This document shows, piece after piece, positions 24,587 through 29,427 of a stretch of DNA of 30,648 nt. The notes under the pieces were generated by a model, which made no database searches, had not been told where the DNA came from, and saw only the letters and a list, made by a program, of their open reading frames with translations. The translations under genes were made by a program, and so were the position numbers. Source of the stretch: a virus; the IMG/VR virus record IMGVR_UViG_3300021961_000015, positions 1 through 30,648 of that record. The stretch is one strand, 5' to 3'. Every line of letters begins with the position of its first letter. The first letter of the stretch is position 1.

Positions 24587-25282
24587 TTAAATGCCAAACG
24601 CATGATTTCTTAAAGAATTTATCATACCTCTATTAAGATTTAACTTAAATTCTTTATAAATCCAATCTTTAATATGCCTTGGTTTTAAATTTGTATTTTG
24701 TTTTATATGATTAATAATTTCGGTTTTAATGTAAACTGGAACAATATTTTCTGCCTGTTTATATATTTGTATATTATTATGTACTAATACTTTTCTTGCA
24801 ACACCAATAGAAACTTTCCAATATTTAGCTGGATATTTTAATTGTCCAAATTTTTTGTATAATTGTATTCCTTTTTGTAATTTCTTTTGATTATTTTGAA
24901 TGCTATTAAATTTAGGCTTTTTTATTTCTAAATTAGAATACTTATGAAAATTATTTTGTTCTTTCGTAACCCACTCTAAATTTTCTACTGAATTATTACT
25001 TTTATCAAAATCTTTATGATTAACTTCAGGTAACTTTAATGGATTTGGTAAATAACATTCTGCTACTAATCTATGAACGTAGAATGCTTTTGGTTTATCA
25101 TTGGTAGATTTATTTTGTAAAACTATTAAATGATATCCTGTTTTTTTATTAGGATATGATTTTACTAATCTTGGATTGGCTTTTTGAAACGTGCCCCATC
25201 TATTCTTTGTTACTGTATTAAAAATATTACCATCTTTATCGATTAAATATTTTTCAAAACCTTTGTGTATTAAATTTTTCAT
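24587..25282 (-). CDS. Free-standing HNH homing endonuclease
   Basis: 231 residues from ATG at 25280-25282. A reading from TTG at 25309 is less likely. Residues about 12-25 (YLIDKDGNIFNTVTKNR) are a NUMOD4-like motif. The HNH core covers H70-R71 (FYVHRLVAECYLPNP), N88-H89 (PEVNHKDFDKSNN) and NLEWVT at 101-106. The rest is basic and helical with a helix-turn-helix-like IGVARKVLVHNN, for DNA recognition. It is the first gene of the leftward operon, directly behind the control region, and adjacent to a second endonuclease of another family. Confidence 0.85.
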   Translation of the reverse strand: MKNLIHKGFEKYLIDKDGNIFNTVTKNRWGTFQKANPRLVKSYPNKKTGYHLIVLQNKSTNDKPKAFYVHRLVAECYLPNPLKLPEVNHKDFDKSNNSVENLEWVTKEQNNFHKYSNLEIKKPKFNSIQNNQKKLQKGIQLYKKFGQLKYPAKYWKVSIGVARKVLVHNNIQIYKQAENIVPVYIKTEIINHIKQNTNLKPRHIKDWIYKEFKLNLNRGMINSLRNHAFGI

Positions 25283-25325
25283 ACATCTAATATACAAAAA
25301 GTTTTTCAAATTACCAAATAAAAAT

Positions 25326-25357
25326 GGGGAGAACTACTGGCACTTTGTAGTCTCCCC
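25326..25357 (-). terminator. Terminator- or attenuator-like hairpin in leader of leftward operon
   Basis: An 11-bp stem (GGGGAGA plus CTAC against GTAG plus TCTCCCC) has one bulged A and a 9-nt loop. On the minus strand it is followed by ATTTTTATTT. It lies 44 bp upstream of the HNH start and about 90 bp downstream of a promoter candidate, so it could act as an attenuator or insulate the operon. Confidence 0.6.
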
Positions 25358-25445
25358 TATATTATGAGAGTCAGACACTGCTTAAAGTTTATAGATAAAA
25401 ATCAGAGTAGCAGTATTAATTAAGTCTAACTAATTTATTAACAAG

Positions 25446-25475
25446 CAAGTTTATTTTTATATTTAATTTTGTCAA
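25446..25475 (-). promoter_or_regulatory. Candidate leftward Bacteroidota-type promoter
   Basis: On the minus strand TTG (25475-25473) is separated by exactly 19 nt from TAAACTTG (25453-25446), a 7-of-8 match to TAnnTTTG. Transcription would start near 25440, giving a 160-nt leader to the HNH gene that contains the hairpin at 25326-25357. Confidence 0.4.
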
Positions 25476-25501
25476 GTGCTGTCTGCTATTGTCTTTGTTT
25501 T

Positions 25502-25603
25502 CTTACTAATGGATACACAACACCTTTCGTGATTACTACTTAAAAAAAATAATAATCAAGTGTTGCGTATATCATTGACTACTTACTAACGGAGCCAACA
25601 CCT
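25502..25603. repeat. Imperfect direct repeat CTTACTAAyGGA...CAACACCT (2 copies)
   Basis: The copies are 25502-25525 and 25582-25603, starting 80 bp apart. The first has ATACA between the two conserved blocks, the second has GC. The first copy overlaps the left arm of the nested inverted repeat. Confidence 0.5.
25513..25570. repeat. Nested inverted repeat
   Basis: The outer arms ATACACAACAC (25513-25523) and GTGTTGCGTAT (25560-25570) pair at 10 of 11 positions. The inner arms TGATTACTA (25530-25538) and TAATAATCA (25550-25558) pair at 8 of 9. The loop holds an A8 run on the plus strand. It could fold in DNA or RNA of either strand. Confidence 0.55.
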
Positions 25604-25605
25604 GG

Positions 25606-25623
25606 TTTATTCAATTTATTCAA
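25606..25623. repeat. Tandem duplication of TTTATTCAA
   Basis: Two perfect 9-bp units lie head to tail. AT-rich tandem units next to other short repeats are the kind of DNA seen at origins and operators, but two units alone could be chance. Confidence 0.5.
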
Positions 25624-25649
25624 CCAACATCCTAATCAAATGAATACCA

Positions 25650-25775
25650 TTATACATTATGATAGGAGACACCTTCCAGTCTTTTAAGTATTTCAACTAC
25701 TGCGCTGTGACTCATTTTCTTATTATATTTAGTGTGTAGGTAAAGTGCGTTGTGTTCCAACCCTACTTCTATCAT
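25650..25775 (-). CDS. Possible 41-residue ORF in control region
   Basis: ATG at 25773-25775, TAA at 25650-25652. It begins MIEVGLEHNALYLHTKYNKK and continues with AVVEILKRLEGVSYHNV, an amphipathic helix. Composition is plausible, but there are no overlapping neighbours and no homologue recognised. It lies upstream of the candidate leftward promoter, so it would need its own. A short regulatory peptide or a chance ORF in a control region are both possible. Confidence 0.35.
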   Translation of the reverse strand: MIEVGLEHNALYLHTKYNKKMSHSAVVEILKRLEGVSYHNV

Positions 25776-25912
25776 ATAATACCTTCGTTTAGATTTTAGG
25801 TTTTACAATAGTAAATATATGGAAAGTTTATGAAAACGCAAAATTATTTAAACTTTTTTTAAATGTAGAAAAACCTGAAAAAAGTGGATTTTTTACCCCT
25901 AAAACATAAGTC

Positions 25913-26015
25913 ATTGATTGTCAATAAGTTATATAAAGCGTTGAAAACCAGTGTTTTACGCATAAACTGACATATATGGTAAATCCTTAATTTATAACTA
26001 ATTGATTGTCAATAA
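25913..26015. repeat. Direct repeat ATTGATTGTCAATAA (2 copies)
   Basis: Perfect 15-bp copies lie at 25913-25927 and 26001-26015, starting 88 bp apart. Each contains the inverted element TTGATTGTCAA (TTGA/TCAA arms), which suits a dimeric DNA-binding protein. Confidence 0.75.
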
Positions 26016-26036
26016 ACAATTTTTACCGAACTGACA
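25965..26036. repeat. Direct repeat AACTGACA (2 copies)
   Basis: 8-bp copies lie at 25965-25972 and 26029-26036, interleaved with the 15-bp repeats. Each follows one 15-bp copy, at unequal distances (37 and 13 bp). Short, so taken seriously only because of the company. Confidence 0.45.
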
Positions 26037-26055
26037 CATTAACAGATAAAACCTA

Positions 26056-26085
26056 TTGCCAGGTCCCAAAACTTTCGTATCTTTG
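26056..26085 (+). promoter_or_regulatory. Bacteroidota-type promoter of rightward operon
   Basis: TTG (26056-26058), 19 nt, then TATCTTTG (26078-26085) fits the -33/-7 consensus TTG and TAnnTTTG of Bacteroidota housekeeping promoters exactly. Transcription should start near 26092, about 65 nt before the first ATG. The leader can form a GGTATG/CATACC stem (26099-26126). Confidence 0.75.
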
Positions 26086-26155
26086 GGTATATTCTTTTGG
26101 TATGTGTATATGGTTATGCCCATACCTTATTTATTAAACTCTAAAAATAATTAAA

Positions 26156-26446
26156 ATGAGTAAAAAGAAAAGTGACATTATTTTCGCAGTAAATGAATTG
26201 AAAAAAATTATGGTAACAAGTGATGAAGATGGTAATCAAGCAACCCATCCACACACAAAAGAAGAATTATTTGATTTCGTTTTGAATGGTTTTTGTTTTG
26301 ATGTAAATAAAGACAAAAAGTTTTTTGATGATGATTGTACTATTTGGTTGACTAAATCACAAATTTTAGAATTTAGAAATATGCTGAATGATGTTGTATC
26401 GGAAATTTATCCTGATGAAATGTCCGATATTTTTATTAATGAATAA
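26156..26446 (+). CDS. First rightward-operon protein, unknown
   Basis: 96 residues, no family recognised. It has a lysine-rich start (MSKKKSDIIFAVNELKKIMV), then THPHTKEELFDFVLNGFCFD and an acidic C-terminus with SEIYPDEMSDIFINE. Net acidic and probably helical. It is the first gene after the Bacteroidota-type promoter, so it is expected to be expressed early by host RNA polymerase. A small acidic protein in that position is often a host-takeover factor, but nothing in the sequence proves this. Confidence 0.7.
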   Translation: MSKKKSDIIFAVNELKKIMVTSDEDGNQATHPHTKEELFDFVLNGFCFDVNKDKKFFDDDCTIWLTKSQILEFRNMLNDVVSEIYPDEMSDIFINE

Positions 26447-26637
26447 AAAATAAGTTATGCTCACAAAACAATTAAGAGAAATGGAAAGACAAGCAAGTGT
26501 AGTTGTTACAAAAGAACAAAAAGAACATTTGGTTGAACTTATGTTAGCAAATACGGATTTCACTATTGATGAAATTAAAGAAATGCCTATTTGGGAAATT
26601 GAAAGTTATTTAGGAATACAATAAAAAATAAGTTATG
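26442..26637 (+). repeat. Duplicated translation-initiation region (18-mer, 2 copies)
   Basis: AATAAAAAATAAGTTATG is found at 26442-26459 and 26620-26637. Each copy includes the stop codon of one gene, an A-rich spacer and the ATG of the next. It has no Shine-Dalgarno sequence, as usual in Bacteroidota, and could be a standard ribosome-loading cassette or the trace of a gene insertion by recombination. Confidence 0.8.
26457..26624 (+). CDS. 55-residue early protein, unknown
   Basis: ATG at 26457-26459, TAA at 26622-26624. It begins MLTKQLREMERQASVVVTKE and goes on LVELMLANTDFTIDEIKEMP, ending in WEIESYLGIQ. Two helices are likely; the last part (FTIDEIKEMPIWEIESYL) looks like a helix-turn-helix or a small helical hairpin. 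It lies 10 bp after the first gene. Its stop-spacer-start region to the next gene is an exact copy of the one before it. Confidence 0.65.
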   Translation: MLTKQLREMERQASVVVTKEQKEHLVELMLANTDFTIDEIKEMPIWEIESYLGIQ

Positions 26638-26961
26638 AATGTAGAATTAAAACACGCGTTAGACACAATTAAAAAATATTGTGAACAACCAAAGAGAAAA
26701 TCTTTTGAAGAAGTAATGGAAAATGCATCCCTTAAACAAAGAATTGAAAATTTAAGAGGACAATTTACACATTATATAGACCATCAAACCATATGGTATC
26801 TTCATAATAAAAATATTAAAAAGGGTGATACAAGTTGGTTAAAACATCCGAATTATATAAATGTAGAATTATCTGAAAAACAAAGAAAAGATTGTTTAGA
26901 TTCTTTAGAATGGTTTAAAAAAGATATTGAATATTGTATTGGTCATTTAAAAAATAAATAA
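26635..26961 (+). CDS. 108-residue early protein, unknown
   Basis: No family recognised. It begins MNVELKHALDTIKKYCEQPK and continues with SFEEVMENASLKQRIENLRG and THYIDHQTIWYLHNKNIKKG, then WLKHPNYINVELSEKQRKDC and EWFKKDIEYCIGHLKNK. Basic and mostly helical. It precedes the AAA+ ATPase by 3 bp, so it may act with it as a DNA-binding or adaptor partner in replication (inference from position only). Confidence 0.7.
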   Translation: MNVELKHALDTIKKYCEQPKRKSFEEVMENASLKQRIENLRGQFTHYIDHQTIWYLHNKNIKKGDTSWLKHPNYINVELSEKQRKDCLDSLEWFKKDIEYCIGHLKNK

Positions 26962-26964
26962 AAT

Positions 26965-27765
26965 ATGAAGCAAAATCCTATTGTAAAAAAAGTACTAAAT
27001 AAATTCCAAAGTATTCAAAACATCGCTGAAGTATTTGTAACAGGTCAATCAGCACAAAGAGGACTATTAATATCAGGTGATGCAGGTACAGGTAAATCAC
27101 ACTATATTAGACAAGCATTTATAAATACAGGTACAACTAATAAAGTTGATTATGTAAAATCAGTATCATTTACTGCACCTGCTTTATATGCTAAACTTTG
27201 GGAAAATAGACACAAAGGTAATGTAGTTGTATTTGATGATTGTAGTTTAGAGTCATTAACAGGTGAGTCATTTAGAAAATGGGTTAGTTGGATTAAAGGT
27301 GGTTTGGAATTATCAAAAGATAAAAAAATGATTGGTTATGAAGCAGCATCTAAAAATCAGTTATTTGAAGATTTAGGTGTTGAGCCTGAATTTAATTTTG
27401 AAGGTTCTATTATTTGGATAACAAACACTCGATTTGATAAACTAGAGAAGAAATTCGCAGACCATTGGGATGCTGTTAAAGGTAGATTTATTTGCGTAGA
27501 AATCTTTCTTTCAAAGGAAGAAAAGTATATGTACACAAATTATCTTATTGATGAAAAGGATATGTTAGGTAAAAAATGTGAAGCAAAAGAAGGTGGATAT
27601 TCGGATAAAATTATTCTTAAAACTATGGAATATTTATCAGATTCTTATGATGACTTTAAAGAAGTAACACCACGTATTGCAATTAAAGTTGCAGACACAA
27701 TGGAAATGTATCCTGATATGTGGAAAACAATTTTAGATAATCAAAACATTTATGAAGATGAGTAA
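26965..27765 (+). CDS. AAA+ ATPase, helicase-loader-like
   Basis: 266 residues. Walker A is GDAGTGKS at 38-45, Walker B VVVFDDC at 87-93, and sensor 1 WITNTRF with N154; R174 (KGRFICVE) could be the arginine finger. The single compact AAA+ module with a short C-terminal lid fits phage DnaC/gp44-type loaders or related remodelling ATPases. It is the only replication-type enzyme I recognise in this genome, so it probably recruits host replication proteins to the phage origin. Alternative: a MoxR-like or transcriptional AAA+ protein. It overlaps the next gene by up to 14 bp. Confidence 0.75.
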   Translation: MKQNPIVKKVLNKFQSIQNIAEVFVTGQSAQRGLLISGDAGTGKSHYIRQAFINTGTTNKVDYVKSVSFTAPALYAKLWENRHKGNVVVFDDCSLESLTGESFRKWVSWIKGGLELSKDKKMIGYEAASKNQLFEDLGVEPEFNFEGSIIWITNTRFDKLEKKFADHWDAVKGRFICVEIFLSKEEKYMYTNYLIDEKDMLGKKCEAKEGGYSDKIILKTMEYLSDSYDDFKEVTPRIAIKVADTMEMYPDMWKTILDNQNIYEDE

Positions 27766-28195
27766 AAATATAGAGTGGAAAAAAAGTTCTATTGATTATA
27801 TTAAACTTAATGAAATAAATCATAAAAGTATTACAAGTAGTAAAAATGGTTATAAGCTAGCTACAACAAAAAATAAAAATCAAGGAAAAAAGAATGCTGC
27901 AACAGGTCATATGAAAGAAATCCAAAAAGTTGGATGTTCTATTGGTGGTAAAATAGCTGGTTTATCTAAATCAAAAGAGTATTTAAAAAAAATTGGTAAA
28001 TTAGGTAATGAAGTTAATGCACAAAAATATGGTGAAAGAATTATAGCTACAAATTTAATAACAGGTGAATGTTGGGAATATATTTCTAAACATGAAGCTG
28101 CAAGAGATACAAACGTTCCAACTTGTACTATAAGAAAAATATTAAAAGGTTTACAACCAAAAACTAAAACTGGTTGGACTTTTTATGAAAAATAA
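27752..28195 (+). CDS. Orphan NUMOD1/NUMOD3-type DNA-binding protein
   Basis: 147 residues from ATG 27752; ATG 27758 gives 145. The C-terminal part (ERIIATNLITGECWEYISKH, AARDTNVPTCTIRKILKG, TKTGWTFYEK) is a clear NUMOD1 module, the DNA-binding domain attached to homing endonucleases. The central region (KKNAATGHMKEIQKVG, GGKIAGLSKSKEYLKKIG) looks like NUMOD3-like beads. There is no HNH, GIY-YIG or LAGLIDADG catalytic core. It is therefore a nuclease-less remnant, or a DNA-binding protein domesticated for another role. It is the last gene before a strong terminator. Confidence 0.7.
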   Translation: MKMSKNIEWKKSSIDYIKLNEINHKSITSSKNGYKLATTKNKNQGKKNAATGHMKEIQKVGCSIGGKIAGLSKSKEYLKKIGKLGNEVNAQKYGERIIATNLITGECWEYISKHEAARDTNVPTCTIRKILKGLQPKTKTGWTFYEK

Positions 28196-28219
28196 TTCTG
28201 TTTGTTTTTCTCATAATAG

Positions 28220-28244
28220 TTTGTCATTATGCCATTTTGACAAA
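28220..28244. repeat. Inverted repeat TTTGTCA/TGACAAA
   Basis: Perfect 7-bp arms at 28220-28226 and 28238-28244 enclose an 11-nt loop. It lies just upstream of the operon terminator. It may be a first hairpin or an alternate structure; no T tract follows it. Confidence 0.5.
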
Positions 28245-28247
28245 CGA

Positions 28248-28279
28248 AACCCCGACCGAAAGGTTGGGGTTATTTTTTT
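28248..28279 (+). terminator. Intrinsic terminator of rightward operon
   Basis: A 10-bp stem AACCCCGACC / GGTTGGGGTT (one G-T pair) with GAAA tetraloop is followed by ATTTTTTT on the plus strand. It ends 84 bp after the last gene of the operon. On the minus strand no T tract follows, so it is directional. Confidence 0.9.
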
Positions 28280-28341
28280 GCGTTTCCCGTAGGCTATTCT
28301 CCGAATGGGTATTCACCCTAATTTATTATTTGAATGGACAG

Positions 28342-28361
28342 AATTAGGTTATAACCTAATT
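28342..28361. repeat. Perfect 20-bp palindrome
   Basis: AATTAGGTTATAACCTAATT equals its own reverse complement. It lies between the convergent operons, 15 bp past the end of the leftward one. No T tract follows on either strand, so it does not look like a terminator. The half CCTAATTT also occurs at about 28317-28324. A weaker inverted repeat CAGAAT...ATTCTG overlaps it. Confidence 0.85.
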
Positions 28362-28375
28362 TCCACCTATTCTGG

Positions 28376-28504
28376 CTATCTGCCTTGTCCTCTATATGTT
28401 TTTGGTCGTGGTGTATGTTTGTTATAACTTTTTTTAGCACTCCCACCTTTTCTTTTTCCGAATGAGGTTTTTGTATTTCCACCTCCACCTTTCATTTTAG
28501 CCAT
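28376..28504 (-). CDS. 42-residue very basic Gly/Lys-rich peptide
   Basis: ATG at 28502-28504, TAG at 28376-28378. It begins MAKMKGGGGNTKTSFGKRKG and ends THTPRPKTYRGQGR-like (actual: NKHTPRPKTYRGQGR). It has about a dozen Lys/Arg and no acidic residue, so isoelectric point is very high. Similar tiny basic Gly/Lys proteins occur in Bacteroidota and marine phages near lysis or end-of-operon genes; function unknown, perhaps DNA or envelope binding. It overlaps the preceding stop by one base (TAATG), and is the last gene of the leftward transcript. Confidence 0.65.
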   Translation of the reverse strand: MAKMKGGGGNTKTSFGKRKGGSAKKSYNKHTPRPKTYRGQGR

Positions 28505-28782
28505 TATAAACTTTTTCTATTTTGTTCTTGTAGATATTTCACTTCGGTTTCTAACCTTGCAACTTGAGATGAAAGGTTTAAAATGATTGCACGCATTTCA
28601 TCTTTCTCTCTACTACTTTCCTCTAATAGTGCTTCTAACTTTGCAATACGAGAAGTACAGTCGTTTTTAATCCAACGGTCATCTTCTTCTTTTTTTGCTG
28701 CACGTTTCTCATAGTATCTCCATGCAGTAGCACCACCTAATGTAGTAATTGCTGTTATGATTACTGAATAGATATTTTCCAT
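28504..28782 (-). CDS. Membrane-anchored coiled-coil protein, holin/spanin candidate
   Basis: 92 residues from ATG at 28780-28782 (MENIYSVIITAITTLGGATA); a longer reading from 28836 is a shadow of the upstream gene's end. Residues 4-21 are a hydrophobic segment with a short N-terminus. Residues 25-85 are a strongly charged coiled coil (IAKLEALLEESSREKDEM, SQVARLETEVKYLQEQ). This is the architecture of small phage holins or spanin-like proteins, and also of some tail-anchoring proteins. It is the best candidate for a lysis function here but is not proven. The gap to the upstream gene is 4 bp. Confidence 0.6.
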   Translation of the reverse strand: MENIYSVIITAITTLGGATAWRYYEKRAAKKEEDDRWIKNDCTSRIAKLEALLEESSREKDEMRAIILNLSSQVARLETEVKYLQEQNRKSL

Positions 28783-28786
28783 TACT

Positions 28787-29104
28787 TTATTCTTTTTCGT
28801 CAGGTATACAATTAGGAACTTGACGTCCATCAACATCCTTCATGCCGTATTGTGTATAACCACTCCAACATGGGTCTTCACCTGCTTCTGCTAATAAATT
28901 AATTCCTTTGAAATCAGTATCATATTTCACTTTTGCCATCACCTTTGATGTAGGGTCTGTCATTTTACTCATCTTATCTTTTCTCCAATAAGAATAGCAT
29001 ATTGCTGCTGCTTGTGATTGTTCATATCCTGCTGATACTTCTTCACCTATACATCTTGATATAAATGCGTCTTCACGCTCACCTTTTTTTGGATTTACTG
29101 GCAT
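28787..29104 (-). CDS. Conserved phage protein following the protease, unknown
   Basis: 105 residues. The start MPVNPKKGEREDAFISRCIG, with EQSQAAAICYSYWRKDK, is a motif I know from proteins near prohead proteases of Bacteroidota phages ('FI.RC......QA.AIC...W'). The C-terminal part has DPCWSGYTQYGMKDVDGRQ and PNCIPDEKE, a second short motif (CWxGYxxxGMKxxxGRxVPNC) often seen at the ends of phage head proteins. Cysteines C18, C36 and the later pair may bind metal. It lies two genes downstream of the protease, in support of a head-assembly role. Confidence 0.6.
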   Translation of the reverse strand: MPVNPKKGEREDAFISRCIGEEVSAGYEQSQAAAICYSYWRKDKMSKMTDPTSKVMAKVKYDTDFKGINLLAEAGEDPCWSGYTQYGMKDVDGRQVPNCIPDEKE

Positions 29105-29115
29105 TGTTTTATTTT

Positions 29116-29427
29116 TTATTGTACATAATATGTTATACCATCTTTAACAAGTTTTTCAACATTATCCATTACGATGGTTCTAAAATCGTTTACTCCTTCA
29201 TCATAGAAAACCATATATCCATCTGCTTCATAATCATATACAGCATTACCAGAAGGTCCTGCAACTGAATACATATCTCTAACTATATTTCTTCCATTTA
29301 CTTTTTTAGAATATATTTTGAATGGTTCATACCAAGTCAAAACCATATCCTTCATTTCTCTGAATGATATATACTTGCGTTTTGCGGCGAACTCTTGAAG
29401 TTTGTTATGTACAATGTTACTTGTCAT
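29116..29427 (-). CDS. 103-residue protein after prohead protease, unknown
   Basis: The start chosen is ATG at 29425-29427 (MTSNIVHNKLQEFAAKRKYI), overlapping the protease stop by 11 bp; the in-frame extension to 29469 is antisense-like shadow. It contains FREMKDMVLTWYEPFKIYSK, then DMYSVAGPSGNAVYDYEADG and FRTIVMDNVEKLVKDGITYY. The last part looks like a small beta-alpha fold. No family recognised. Its tight coupling to the protease gene suggests a head protein or protease partner. Confidence 0.6.
   Translation of the reverse strand: MTSNIVHNKLQEFAAKRKYISFREMKDMVLTWYEPFKIYSKKVNGRNIVRDMYSVAGPSGNAVYDYEADGYMVFYDEGVNDFRTIVMDNVEKLVKDGITYYVQ

Larger units (their letters stand above)
25283..25649. 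other. Non-coding control region, left part
   Basis: No gene of credible length on either strand. From right to left on the minus strand it holds a tandem 9-bp repeat, an imperfect 22-24-bp direct repeat, a large nested hairpin, a promoter candidate and a terminator-like hairpin just before the HNH gene. The density of short repeats in an AT-rich stretch between divergent operons is what a replication origin or regulatory hub looks like; nothing decides between these. Confidence 0.6.
25776..26155. other. Non-coding control region, right part
   Basis: No gene of credible length. It is AT-rich, with two pairs of direct repeats, a small hairpin (GCGT..AAAAC CAGT GTTTT ACGC, 25938-25961) and, at the right end, the promoter and leader of the rightward operon. 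It is most likely the operator or origin side of the divergent region. Confidence 0.6.

Noticed and set aside
24587-25282. IscB-like HNH with HEARO/omega RNA in the adjacent non-coding region
   Set aside because: The protein is a small NUMOD4-HNH nuclease without RuvC or PLMP domains, so a guide RNA link has no support.
25735-25775. GTTCCAACCC-like T-loop, possible tRNA
   Set aside because: No acceptor, D-arm or anticodon stem can be paired around it; no tRNA seen anywhere in the window.
25283-26155. CRISPR array or spacer-like repeats
   Set aside because: Repeats are only in pairs with unequal spacing and no regular unit.
28220-28244. TTGACA-like -35 box on plus strand
   Set aside because: It is part of the inverted repeat before the terminator; no -10/-7 element or downstream rightward gene.
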